From Streptomyces sp. AC512_CC834 (GTDB lineage: Bacteria; Actinomycetota; Actinomycetes; Streptomycetales; Streptomycetaceae), in the NCBI RefSeq assembly GCF_019049325.1, contig NZ_JAGMUO010000097.1, forward strand, positions 889,882 through 953,881: a stretch of 64,000 bases of DNA, in the 5' to 3' direction. Position 1 is the first letter of the stretch, and the number at the start of each line of letters is the position of its first letter. This document shows, one piece after another, positions 22,528 through 30,788 of the stretch. A model generated the notes under the pieces. That model searched no databases. It was given only the letters and a program-made list of their open reading frames with translations, and was not told the origin of the DNA. A program made the position numbers and the translations under genes.

Positions 22528-23406
22528 ATGTCCGCGACGCTCTCCTTCACGGCCCCCACCGGACACGGTCCGCAGGACGTCACCCTCGCCTACACGCGCG
22601 TGGGCACCGGCGAGCCGCTGCTTCTGCTGCACGGCATCGGCCACCACCGGCAGGCCTGGGACCCGGTGATCGACATCCTCGCCACCGAACGCGAGGTGAC
22701 GGCCGTGGACCTGCCCGGGTTCGGCGAGTCCTCCGCGCTGCCGCACGGACTGCCGCACGACCTGCCGACCACGAACGCGGTGCTCGGCGCCTTCTGCGCG
22801 GAACTCGGCCTGGAACGCCCGCACGTGGCGGGCAACTCGCTGGGCGGCCTGCTGGCCCTGGAGCTCGGCCGGGAGAACCTGGTGCGGTCGGTGACGGCCC
22901 TGTCCCCGGCCGGCTTCTGGACGCCGGCCGAGCGGCGCTACGCCTTCGGCGTCCTGACCGGCATGCGCCGCACCGCCCGGAGTCTGCCGCTCCCGCTGGT
23001 CGAGCGGCTGTCCCGCACTGCGGTCGGCCGCACCGCGCTGACCAGCACGATCTACGCCCGTCCCGGCCGGCGCTCCCCCGAGGCCGTGGTCGCCGAGACG
23101 CTCGCGCTCGCGCACTCCGACGGGTTCTCCCCGACGCTGCGGGCCGGACGGAGCGTGCGGTTCACCGACGACGTCCCCGGCATCCCCGTCACCGTGGCGT
23201 GGGGCAACCGGGACCGGCTGCTCCTGCCCCGGCAGGGCATACGCGCCAAGCACGCCGTCCCGCGGGCACGGCTGGTGCGGCTGCCCGGCTGCGGCCACGT
23301 CCCCATGAACGACGACCCGGCACTGGTGGCCCGCGTCGTCCTGGACGGCAGCCGCCCTCAGGAGGCCAGCGCGGCGAGGACCTCCTTCAGCACGGTCGGG
23401 TTGTAG
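22528..23406 (+). CDS. Alpha/beta hydrolase
   Basis: A 292-residue enzyme from ATG 22528, with ACAAGGAG upstream. LLLLHGIGHHRQAWDPVI (oxyanion HG), then AGNSLGGLLALELG with the nucleophile Ser in G-N-S-L-G, an acid near AWGNRDRLLLP and the catalytic His in PGCGHVPMNDDPALVA complete the triad. The family covers esterases, haloperoxidase-like and C-C bond hydrolases, so the substrate is open. Divergent from the ECF41 sigma gene. The last 49 bases overlap the 3' end of the convergent lipase, so the C-terminal 15 residues are shared DNA and atypical. Confidence 0.85.
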   Translation: MSATLSFTAPTGHGPQDVTLAYTRVGTGEPLLLLHGIGHHRQAWDPVIDILATEREVTAVDLPGFGESSALPHGLPHDLPTTNAVLGAFCAELGLERPHVAGNSLGGLLALELGRENLVRSVTALSPAGFWTPAERRYAFGVLTGMRRTARSLPLPLVERLSRTAVGRTALTSTIYARPGRRSPEAVVAETLALAHSDGFSPTLRAGRSVRFTDDVPGIPVTVAWGNRDRLLLPRQGIRAKHAVPRARLVRLPGCGHVPMNDDPALVARVVLDGSRPQEASAARTSFSTVGL

Positions 23407-24227
23407 GGCATGCTGACGTGCGGTGTGTGGTCGTCCGGGTCGATGTCCTGGAGGACGATGTTGTTGACGTAGCGGCCCTCCGCCTGTTCCAGGGCGCATG
23501 ACGTGTACGGCGTGACCACGTCGTCGTACCGGGTGGCGACGACCGTGTGCCGCACGCCCTCGGTGGTCTCGCCGAGGTCGGCCAGCTCGCGCTGGAAGGG
23601 GTGGTCGTGCTGGAGCTGCGGCCAGGCCGGCACGACCTCTCCGATCACGCCCTGTTCGACGAGTTCGACCGCTCCGGGGATCTGGCGCGCGAGGTTCATC
23701 AGGCCCTGCGCCGTGACGCCGTGGTTGCTGGGCGCGATGCCGACGAAATTGTGCACCTTGGGCCCGCCGCCCAGGGCGTTGAGGTAGTAGCGCGGCATCA
23801 TGCCGCCCTGCGAGAAGCCGACGAGGTCGACCTGCTGGGCGCCCGTGCGCCGCAGCACCTCGTCGACGAACTCGGCTAGCTGCCGGGCGGAGTGCTTGAT
23901 GTCGCCGAGGCCGAAGATCACGGGGTTGCCGTGCTGGCCGTAGTCGAGCCGGAAGACGCGGTGGCCGTGCTGCCGCAGGAAGGGCGTGGCCGAGGTCCAG
24001 GTGTAGCCGCGGTTGCCGAAGGTGCCGTGCACCAGCACCACGGGGCGCGGGTGTTCTTCCGTCGCCGGGACGCTCCAGTCGTCCGCACCCGCCTGTACGT
24101 CGACGGTCGCGACGACCTGCGCGCCGCCGGCCTGCACGACGCCGGTCAGCCGGTGCGGGGCTTCGGTGAGGTCCGCGATCGCGTCCTCGGAGTTGACCCC
24201 CGGGATACGGGGATTCAGGAAACTCAC
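23358..24227 (-). CDS. Lipase/esterase, alpha/beta fold (lipase class 2 type)
   Basis: A 289-residue protein from GTG 24227, preceded by GGGAG. VVLVHGTFGNRGYTWTSATP gives the oxyanion loop; VDLVGFSQGGMMPRYYLNAL holds the nucleophile Ser in G-F-S-Q-G; a likely acid is in TRYDDVVTPYTSC and the His in DDHTPHVSMPYNP. The pattern follows extracellular triacylglycerol lipases of Streptomyces, but no clear signal peptide is present at this start, and longer frames upstream lack coding character. It overlaps the convergent hydrolase by 49 bases. It marks the left edge of the biosynthetic-looking cluster. Confidence 0.85.
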   Translation of the reverse strand: MSFLNPRIPGVNSEDAIADLTEAPHRLTGVVQAGGAQVVATVDVQAGADDWSVPATEEHPRPVVLVHGTFGNRGYTWTSATPFLRQHGHRVFRLDYGQHGNPVIFGLGDIKHSARQLAEFVDEVLRRTGAQQVDLVGFSQGGMMPRYYLNALGGGPKVHNFVGIAPSNHGVTAQGLMNLARQIPGAVELVEQGVIGEVVPAWPQLQHDHPFQRELADLGETTEGVRHTVVATRYDDVVTPYTSCALEQAEGRYVNNIVLQDIDPDDHTPHVSMPYNPTVLKEVLAALAS

Positions 24228-24388
24228 GACGATCTCCCTGTCGTTGGGAATACCCGTCGGGATTGCCGATGGGCTCGCTGCGACTTCCCAGTCTCGCGTC
24301 CATCGAAATGCGCAACGATCCCTCGTCCGGGGGAAAGAATTCCCTCCATCGAGTAAGTAGGGTTCATTTATTCGAATATTTGAATGCG
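24228..24388. other. AT-richer intergenic region before the cluster
   Basis: This gap between lipase start and the SRPBCC gene end has the lowest GC nearby, including ATTCGAATATTTGAAT (24372-24387), an imperfect palindrome adjoining the SRPBCC stop. It holds the lipase promoter. No gene was found. Confidence 0.5.
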
Positions 24389-24883
24389 TCATACGGCCAG
24401 CAGTCCGGTCGCAGCGCGCAGGAGGCGCACGTACCAGCCGCACCCGGCGGGTCGGGCCACCCTTCCGGTCAGGGCCCGCTCGGCGCAGTCCAGACTGTGC
24501 CGGAACGCCGCGTCGTGCAGCGGCCGGACGATCAGCGCCCAGGCCAGCCAGCGCACTCCGCGCGGACGCACGACGAGGGTGTTGCGCAGCACGCTCAGTC
24601 GCTCGTCGAGGCCTTCGACGCTGAACTCGTGAAAGCCCTCGAACCCACGCGGACCGGTGAACCGGAACCGGACCCACCGGCCCGGCACATAGTGACTCAC
24701 GACGTACCGGACCGGTCCGTGGCCGCCGGACACTCCGACGGAAAGGGGCCGTTCGAGACGCATCGGCGGCCAGTCGGGCGGCCAGAGGCGGTCGTCCTCG
24801 CCGCCCAGCGAGTCGATCAGGGCTCCCACGGTCTCCGGCGGGGCGGGCAGGGTGCGTTCATGCACGTTCAGTACGGCGATCAC
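24389..24883 (-). CDS. SRPBCC-superfamily protein (164 aa)
   Basis: MIAVLNVHERTLPAPPETVG starts a START/Bet v1-like fold: an initial beta strand, a helix with RLWPPDWPPMRL, then GPVRYVVSHYVPGRWVRFRF and FHEFSVEGLDERLSVLRNTL, strands lining a hydrophobic pocket, ending in LIVRPLHDAAFRHSLDCAER. The family includes lipid carriers and polyketide cyclases. It is divergent from the HD-domain gene at 25098, sharing the 215-base region between them, and so may belong to the cluster. The ligand is unknown. Confidence 0.7.
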   Translation of the reverse strand: MIAVLNVHERTLPAPPETVGALIDSLGGEDDRLWPPDWPPMRLERPLSVGVSGGHGPVRYVVSHYVPGRWVRFRFTGPRGFEGFHEFSVEGLDERLSVLRNTLVVRPRGVRWLAWALIVRPLHDAAFRHSLDCAERALTGRVARPAGCGWYVRLLRAATGLLAV

Positions 24884-25097
24884 GGAATTCAGCCTGCCCG
24901 CAGGCGCCTGCCGACAACTCCGCCGAAAGGTGGGGGCGGGAAAGCACGCCCGGAGCGCGTTTCCCCGGCCGCGCGCCGTAGTTCGCGCGCCAACGCGCGG
25001 TCGGAGGACGGTCGTTGTGCGTGGGGGGTGGGGCGGCGTCCGAGCGTAAGGACAGATGAGACGCCGGACCGCCGGTACGGCTCACAGCAAGGGAGAC

Positions 25098-25760
25098 ATG
25101 GTCATGGCCGCAGGGCCCGAGGTGCCCGGGGTGCCCGAGTCCGGTGACGACGGGGCGAGTTGGCCCGTCGTTCCGCCGGAGGCGCTGCCCGGGACGTGGC
25201 AGCCCCTGCTGGGGCGACCCGCCCTGGCGGAGCTGCTCGCTCATCCTCTCGCGGGTGCCGCGCTGACACGGATGTGCCGACTGCCGCCCCGGGTCGCGTT
25301 GCACTCCCTGCGGACGTTTCTGCTGGCCGACGCCTGTGCGCGGACGCATGGCACCGCCTACGACCGGGTCGGCCTGCTGGCCGCCGCGGCCTTCCACGAC
25401 GCCGCCCTGGTGGGGCGCACGCCCCTCGGCCGCGGGGGATTCCCGGGCCACGGCGCCGAGTTGCTCGACCGCTTCCTGGTCGCGCATCAGGTGGGTGCGG
25501 CACGGCGCGGGGCCCTGACCCGCGCCGTGCGCGAGCACATGCGGCCGTTCCCGGCGCGCGACGCCGGGCCGGAGGCGCGGCTGCTGCACTTCGGTGCGTG
25601 GCTCGACGTCACCGGGCGCGGCGAGCGCCTCGTACCGGGAGACCGGCGCCGGCTGTCCGAGCTGGCGCCCACTCCGTGGTTCGCCGTCTCCTTCTCCGCC
25701 CGGGTGGCGGCCTGCGGGCTGCGCCGGGTACTGCCCGCCTCCACGGTCGCCCACCGGTGA
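25098..25760 (+). CDS. HD-domain protein (220 aa)
   Basis: ATG 25098 (MVMAAGPEVPGVPESGDDGA) is chosen because AAGGGAGAC precedes it; ATG 25056 is possible. The core LHSLRTFLLADACARTHGTA followed by LLAAAAFHDAALVGRTPLG has the H...HD pattern of a metal-binding HD domain, close to the cyanamide-hydratase-like HD proteins. A third His occurs in GFPGHGAELLDRFL. Such proteins act as hydrolases or hydratases on small molecules. It lies 49 bases upstream of the halogenase-like gene in the same direction and is probably co-transcribed. Its substrate is unknown. Confidence 0.7.
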   Translation: MVMAAGPEVPGVPESGDDGASWPVVPPEALPGTWQPLLGRPALAELLAHPLAGAALTRMCRLPPRVALHSLRTFLLADACARTHGTAYDRVGLLAAAAFHDAALVGRTPLGRGGFPGHGAELLDRFLVAHQVGAARRGALTRAVREHMRPFPARDAGPEARLLHFGAWLDVTGRGERLVPGDRRRLSELAPTPWFAVSFSARVAACGLRRVLPASTVAHR

Positions 25761-25809
25761 CCGGGGACGCGGGCAACTCGCTCTTCCCGTCGCGAAAGGA
25801 ACCGCAGAC

Positions 25810-27567
25810 ATGCAAGAGGACCAGCGTGTTTTCGATGTCGCCATCGTGGGTGGCGGCATCGGCGGGACGATGCTGGGGGCCGTTCTCGCGCGCAACGGTG
25901 TGCGCGTGCTGCTGCTGGAGGGCAGCGGCCACCCCCGCTTCGCCATCGGAGAGTCCACCGTCCCCGAGACCACGTTCGGCCTGAGGGTGCTGGCCCGCCG
26001 CTACGGCGTCCCGGAGATCGAGCACCTGGCGACCAACGGGGCGCTGCGCCGCCACGTGTCGTCCAACTGCGGGGTCAAGCGGAACTTCAGCTTCGTCTAC
26101 CACCGGGAGGGCGAGCCGACCCGGCCCGACGAGTGCACGCAGTACCCCACCTGGGGCCCGCCGCTGGGCCCGGACTCGCACTACTTCCGGCAGGACGTGG
26201 ACGCGTACATGTTCCACGTCGCCGTGTCGTACGGCGTCACCGCGTACACCCACACCCTCGTCGACGACGTGAAGTTCGAGGAGGACGGCGCCACCCTCGT
26301 CACCCGGGAGCGGGGCAGTTTCCGGGCGTCGTACGTGGTCGACGCCGGCGGGATGCGGGCGGTGCTGCCCGAACGGCTCGGGCTGCGGCAGGATCCGCCG
26401 TACCGCACACGGTCGCGCACGATCTTCACGCACATGGTGGACGTGCGGCCCTTCGACACCGTGGCGCCGCCGCGGGAACAGCACGGCATGCCCAGCCCGT
26501 TCAGCCAGGGAACGCTCCATCACATGTTCCGGGGCGGGTGGCTGTGGGTCATCCCGTTCGACAACCAGTCGACGAGCACGAGCGAGCTGTGCAGCGTCGG
26601 CGTCAACCTCGATCTCGACCACTACCCACGCCCGGACGACGTGTCGGCCGAGGACGAGTTCTGGCAGCACGTGGGCCGGTTCCCCAGTGTGGCGCGGCAG
26701 TTCGAGCGGGCGCGGGCGGTGCGTCCGTACGTGTCCACGGACCGCACGCAGTTCGCCTCGCAGAAGGTGGTGGGCGACCGCTGGTGCCTGCTGCCGCACG
26801 CCAGCGACTTCGTCGACCCGCTGTTCTCCAGCGGCCTCGCGGTCACCGTGATGGCGCTCAACGCGCTGGGCCACCGGCTCATCGAGGCCGTGCGTCAGGA
26901 CGACTTCGACACCGCCCGGTTCGCGTACCTGGACCACTGGACCAAGCGCATGTTCCGGTTCTACGACGACCTGGTGTCGTGCAGCTACATCTCGTTCGAC
27001 GACTTCGACCTGTGGAACGCCTGGAACCGGGTGTGGACCATCACCACGCTGTACGGGACCAACTCCCAGAACCAGGCCGCGGTGACGTTCGAGAAGACGC
27101 ACGACCCCGCGTGCTTCGACACGCTGGAGCTGCCGCCGTACCGGGGCCTCCAGGGGATCGACAACCCCTGGGTGGAGCGGCTCTTCGACCAGTCGAGGGA
27201 CGCCGTACTCGCCTACAAGGAAGGTGAGCTGACGAAGGAACAGACGATCGCCCGCATCTACGAACTGCTGCGCGAGAGCGAGCTGTGCCCGGCGGTGTGG
27301 GGCACGCTCGACCCCGAGGACCGCTGCCCCGCCGGCGTGTTCACCCTGTGGCCGCTGATGAAGATCCTGCTGTGGGGCAAGTACCGCTCGCCGCGGCACG
27401 TGCGCGGGTCCTACTTCACCGGCGGCGCGCGCATGGTGGGCAAGGAGGCCGTCCAGGCGTACACCACCGAGCTGCGCGCCGGCAGCTCCCAGGTGCACCA
27501 GACCGTACGGGACATGTGGTTCAACTGGAACCGCGATTGGGCCCGGCGTCCGGCACCGCGGAAATGA
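25810..27567 (+). CDS. Flavin-dependent halogenase-like enzyme
   Basis: A 585-residue flavoprotein from ATG 25810. VAIVGGGIGGTMLGAVLARN is the FAD dinucleotide fold; AIGESTVPETTFGL matches the GES/T motif after it; GGWLWVIPF at residues 242-250 is the WxWxIP motif that separates flavin halogenases from monooxygenases; DFVDPLFSSGLAVT is the late FAD motif. A Lys near residue 90 (GVKRNF) could be the chloramine/hypohalous Lys, but this needs alignment. The C-terminus is about 100 residues longer than in tryptophan halogenases, as in halogenases acting on carrier-bound substrates. Reduced flavin may come from the reductase at 34354. Confidence 0.8.
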   Translation: MQEDQRVFDVAIVGGGIGGTMLGAVLARNGVRVLLLEGSGHPRFAIGESTVPETTFGLRVLARRYGVPEIEHLATNGALRRHVSSNCGVKRNFSFVYHREGEPTRPDECTQYPTWGPPLGPDSHYFRQDVDAYMFHVAVSYGVTAYTHTLVDDVKFEEDGATLVTRERGSFRASYVVDAGGMRAVLPERLGLRQDPPYRTRSRTIFTHMVDVRPFDTVAPPREQHGMPSPFSQGTLHHMFRGGWLWVIPFDNQSTSTSELCSVGVNLDLDHYPRPDDVSAEDEFWQHVGRFPSVARQFERARAVRPYVSTDRTQFASQKVVGDRWCLLPHASDFVDPLFSSGLAVTVMALNALGHRLIEAVRQDDFDTARFAYLDHWTKRMFRFYDDLVSCSYISFDDFDLWNAWNRVWTITTLYGTNSQNQAAVTFEKTHDPACFDTLELPPYRGLQGIDNPWVERLFDQSRDAVLAYKEGELTKEQTIARIYELLRESELCPAVWGTLDPEDRCPAGVFTLWPLMKILLWGKYRSPRHVRGSYFTGGARMVGKEAVQAYTTELRAGSSQVHQTVRDMWFNWNRDWARRPAPRK

Positions 27568-27716
27568 CAGCGAAGAATCATTCCTGCCGACCGCCGGAGT
27601 CACATATTCCGGTTTGCCGCTCCTGGGCCTCGGGTAGGAAAACCACATGGCCGACAATGCAAAGTCGGCCGCGGTTCTCCCTGCTCAATCCGAGAGACAA
27701 CGGGCTGCAATCCACA

Positions 27717-28241
27717 ATGGTGCGACATTCCACCTGTCAATCGCCCGCTGAATGCTCCTGGGAAGACATCTCCCAGCATCAGGACCGCCTCATGCGGTTG
27801 GTTCGGCGAAGACTGCCGAGTTTTCAGGACGCCGAGGACTGCGTTCAGGAAACCATGGCCCGCGCAGCCGCTCACGCCTCGTTGGACAGGAATCGACTCG
27901 GTGCCTTTCTGACGTCCGTGGCGCTCCGCCTCTGCATCGACTTCTACCGTGAAACCGAGCGTCGCAGCAGACTTCTGCAGCGGGCGGCGCTCATGGACGC
28001 CCCCGGTACGACCGAGGAGGACGTCTGCGACAAGGACTTCGGCAGATGGCTGCTGGGTCAGGTGCAACACCTGCGGGGGCGCGAACAGGAGGTCATACTC
28101 GCCCGCGCCAAGGGGATTTCCACTGCGGAATTCGCCCGCATGCACAACATCTCAGTCAAGGCGGCCGAAGCCGCTTTCACCAGAGGCCGCGCCCGTCTCA
28201 AGAACGCGTGCGCCAAGGCCCTTGAAGGCTGCATCCAATAA
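27717..28241 (+). CDS. ECF-like sigma-70 family factor (174 aa)
   Basis: Region 2 is QHQDRLMRLVRRRLPSFQDA, EDCVQETMARAAAH; region 4 is LRGREQEVILARAKGISTAE then FARMHNISVKAAEAAFTRGR. ATG 27717 begins the conserved part, but no good ribosome binding site precedes it; the frame is open to ATG 27564, which overlaps the halogenase stop (ATGA) and would add 51 residues. Local GC and third-position GC are lower than in neighbours, suggesting separate ancestry. No anti-sigma factor is adjacent. It may drive the cluster or the repeat-protein gene 64 bases downstream. Confidence 0.75.
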   Translation: MVRHSTCQSPAECSWEDISQHQDRLMRLVRRRLPSFQDAEDCVQETMARAAAHASLDRNRLGAFLTSVALRLCIDFYRETERRSRLLQRAALMDAPGTTEEDVCDKDFGRWLLGQVQHLRGREQEVILARAKGISTAEFARMHNISVKAAEAAFTRGRARLKNACAKALEGCIQ

Positions 28242-28305
28242 TTCCGGAAGCCGCATCTCCTCGTATCAGAGAGACAACGCAGAGAAACGGAAGGGGACCC
28301 CACCC

Positions 28306-29064
28306 ATGTCCAACAACAAGAACATTCAGGACATCTTCAAGGATCTGGTCGGCAATATGGCCGACAGCGGGAAGGAGGCCTTCGACGACATGCTCAACCG
28401 GCCGGACAAGCCCGGCTCGTCCACCTCCGGGAATCCCCTCGACACCCTGGCCGGGCTGCCCGCGAACGCGCTGGGAACGCTGGCCGGCGCCGTCAACCCG
28501 GCGACCGCGCTGGCGGGCGCCGCCAACCCGCTGGCGGCCCTCGCGGGGGGTGTGGGAGGCCTCGGCGGTGCGGGCAACCCCCTCGCCGCGCTGGGCCCGG
28601 GAGCCGCGAGCCAGTTGGCGAACATCGCCGGGGCGGCGCAGAACCCCCTGGCCGCGCTCACCGGAGCCGCCGGGGCGGGCAACCCGCTCGCGGCCGTGGC
28701 CGGGGCGGCGAACCCGCTCGCCGCCCTCGGCGGAGCCGGCAACCCCCTGGCGGCGCTGGGCGGCGCCGCGAACCCGCTCGCCGCAGTCGGCGGTGCGGCC
28801 GGCGCCCTCGGGGGGCTCGGCCAGCTCGCCGGGGGCCTCGGGCACGCGGCCGGCGGGGTGGGCGACCTGATGTCGCTCCCGACCCAGCTCACCCAGCTCC
28901 TCCAGGTGCTGCCCAAGCTCATCGAGGCACTCCAGGGCCTGCAGAACCTGACCAACCTCCCGGCCCAGGCCGGGCAGCAGGGCCTCGCCGCTCTCCAGGG
29001 CCTGACCGGGCAGCAGCCGGGCGGCGGCCAGTCCCAGGGCGGGCAGTCGTCGTCCTCGAGCTGA
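28306..29064 (+). CDS. NPLAAL-repeat hydrophobic low-complexity protein (252 aa)
   Basis: ATG 28306 has AAGGGGA upstream. Residues 1-45 are polar (MSNNKNIQDIFKDLVGNMAD, SGKEAFDDMLNRPDKPGSS). Residues 45-190 consist of irregular 10-22-residue repeats each headed by NPLAAL, NPLAAV or a variant, with at least eight copies, separated by Gly/Ala runs. Residues 190-230 are Leu-rich amphipathic helices (LPTQLTQLLQVLPKLIEALQ), and the tail is Gln/Gly/Ser-rich. There is no signal peptide, Cys or long membrane helix. No family was recognised. The composition suits a protein coating a lipid or assembling into a sheet or shell. It lies between a sigma factor and an ABC1 kinase gene. Confidence 0.7.
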   Translation: MSNNKNIQDIFKDLVGNMADSGKEAFDDMLNRPDKPGSSTSGNPLDTLAGLPANALGTLAGAVNPATALAGAANPLAALAGGVGGLGGAGNPLAALGPGAASQLANIAGAAQNPLAALTGAAGAGNPLAAVAGAANPLAALGGAGNPLAALGGAANPLAAVGGAAGALGGLGQLAGGLGHAAGGVGDLMSLPTQLTQLLQVLPKLIEALQGLQNLTNLPAQAGQQGLAALQGLTGQQPGGGQSQGGQSSSSS

Positions 29065-29116
29065 CCTGCCGTGCCGTCGCCGCGTACCGCTCCCCGACCG
29101 AGGAGGATCACCCACG

Positions 29117-30694
29117 ATGACGTCTGTCGTCGGCGACCGGCTGCGCCTCGTGGTCAAGGTCCTGGGCAGCCTCGTGGCCGACGAGGTGGGGCAGGCGACG
29201 CGGCTGCGCAGACGTGCGCGACGTGACGCGTGGTCCCCGGCGGAGGGCGCCGACGCCTCCGCCGGGTCCGGCGCCGACGCCTCGGCCGGGTCGGAGCAAC
29301 GCCGTGCCAAGGCGGTCCGGCAGGCACTGGAGAGCCTCGGGCCGTTCTACGTGAAGCTCGGTCAGATCCTGTCCACCCGGCCGGACATGGTCCCGCTGTC
29401 GATCCGCGAGGAGCTGCAGAACCTCCACGACCAGGTGGACGTGCAGCCGTTCTCGGTGTTCGAACCGGTGCTGGCGCGGGACCTCGGGCCGGACTGGAAA
29501 CTGCGCTTCGACGACGTCGAGACCGCCGCCCCGCTCGGGGCGGCGTCCCTCGCCCAGGTCTACCGGGTGACCCTGCCCGGCGGACGCCCGGCCGTGGTCA
29601 AGATCCAGCGGCCGGGCATCCGCGAGGGTGTGCTCGCGGACATGGCCCTGATGCGCCGGGCGTCGAAGATCGTGGCCCGCGTCGCGCCCCGGTTCAACGA
29701 GGTCATCGACATCGAGGCGATGCTCGGTTCGGTCTTCGACGCGATGGAGCCGGAGCTGGACTTCAACGGCGAGGCCCGCAACATGGACGAGGCCCGCGAG
29801 CACGTCAGACCGTTCCGCTCGCTGGAGGTGCCCCGGGTGCTGCACGCCACTCCCCGGGTCCTCGTCCAGTCGCTGGCCGGCGGGAAGTCGGTGCGGCACA
29901 TCGACCGCGCCCACTTCACGGACGACGAGCGCGTCGAGATCGGCAGGGACCTGCTGCGCTTCATGTACCACGGGTACTTCGTGCACCGCTTCTTCCACGC
30001 GGACCCGCACGCGGGCAACATCTTCGCCGCGCCCGGCGGGCCCGCGACGATGATCGACTGGGGCATGGTCGGCCGTCTCGACCGGCGCACCAGCCTGCAA
30101 CTGCTGCCGCTGTTCATGACGTTGGCACAGAACGACGGCGCGGGGCTGGCGCAGCACTGGGCAGAGATGGGCCGGATGACGCCTTGGGCCAACATGCCGG
30201 CGTTCGCGGCCGACATGGCCGCGTTCGTGCCCAAGGTCTCCCATCTGTCGCTGGAGGACATGAACTTCGGCGTCGCACTCACCACGGTGCTGGCCAAGGC
30301 GACCAAGCGGGGCATCGGTTCGCCCCCGGCCGTCTCGCTGCTGGGCAAGTCGTTCGCCAACCTGGACGGCTCGGTGCGCTGCCTGGCCCCCGAGATCACG
30401 CTGCCGGAGGTGTTCCAGGGCGAGGTGCCGAAGATCCTCTTCTCGCTGGGCCGGGAGTTCCTCGGCCGCAACCAGTTCGCCCGCAACTCCATGGAGGTGC
30501 TGCTGGCCGCCGTCACCAGCCCCGAACAGGTCCGCGGGGTGCTGTCCGACATCGCCAACCGCCAGTTCGCGCTGAACATCCACGAGCCGCGGACACCCGC
30601 CGCGATGGGCGGCCAGCGGCCCACCCGCCCCTCCAACGGACTGCTGGCGCTGGGCGCCCTGGCGGTCCTGCTCAGCCGCCGCCGCTCCCCCTGA
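29117..30694 (+). CDS. ABC1/AarF/UbiB-family atypical kinase
   Basis: A 525-residue protein with GAGGAGG before ATG 29117. The UbiB hallmarks are present: KxGQ in FYVKLGQILSTRPDMVP (residues about 74-90), the Ala-rich loop PLGAASLAQVYRV, catalytic Lys in AVVKIQRPG, FFHADPHAGNIF and DWG instead of DFG (MIDWGMVGRL). The C-terminal NGLLALGALAVLLSRRR is one membrane anchor. The family acts in handling of quinone-type or other lipophilic compounds. ADASAGS is duplicated near residue 47. Inside a biosynthetic cluster it may help extract a hydrophobic intermediate; Streptomyces makes menaquinone, so a UbiB role in ubiquinone is excluded. Confidence 0.85.
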   Translation: MTSVVGDRLRLVVKVLGSLVADEVGQATRLRRRARRDAWSPAEGADASAGSGADASAGSEQRRAKAVRQALESLGPFYVKLGQILSTRPDMVPLSIREELQNLHDQVDVQPFSVFEPVLARDLGPDWKLRFDDVETAAPLGAASLAQVYRVTLPGGRPAVVKIQRPGIREGVLADMALMRRASKIVARVAPRFNEVIDIEAMLGSVFDAMEPELDFNGEARNMDEAREHVRPFRSLEVPRVLHATPRVLVQSLAGGKSVRHIDRAHFTDDERVEIGRDLLRFMYHGYFVHRFFHADPHAGNIFAAPGGPATMIDWGMVGRLDRRTSLQLLPLFMTLAQNDGAGLAQHWAEMGRMTPWANMPAFAADMAAFVPKVSHLSLEDMNFGVALTTVLAKATKRGIGSPPAVSLLGKSFANLDGSVRCLAPEITLPEVFQGEVPKILFSLGREFLGRNQFARNSMEVLLAAVTSPEQVRGVLSDIANRQFALNIHEPRTPAAMGGQRPTRPSNGLLALGALAVLLSRRRSP

Positions 30695-30716
30695 ACGGCA
30701 CCGCACGCCCGCCGAA

Positions 30717-30777
30717 CCGACCCCACCGACCCCACCGACCCCACCGACCCCACCGACCCCACCGACTCCACCGACAC
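30717..30777. repeat. 9-bp tandem repeat array between the kinase and methyltransferase genes
   Basis: CCGACCCCA and near-identical units are repeated about seven times without interruption from 30717 to 30777, the last copies degenerating to CCGACTCCA. The array ends just before the ribosome binding site of the methyltransferase (CGGAGG). Confidence 0.9.
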
Positions 30778-30788
30778 GGAGGTCTCCC

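Noticed and set aside
21490..24315. Long minus-strand frame continuing upstream of the ECF41 gene
   Set aside because: Only the part from GTG 22377 has sigma-factor motifs; the rest is antisense to the hydrolase and out-of-frame lipase sequence.
28306..29064. NPLAAL protein as a RiPP precursor
   Set aside because: It is too long, lacks a leader/core division or Cys/Ser/Thr-rich core, and no RiPP maturase is nearby.
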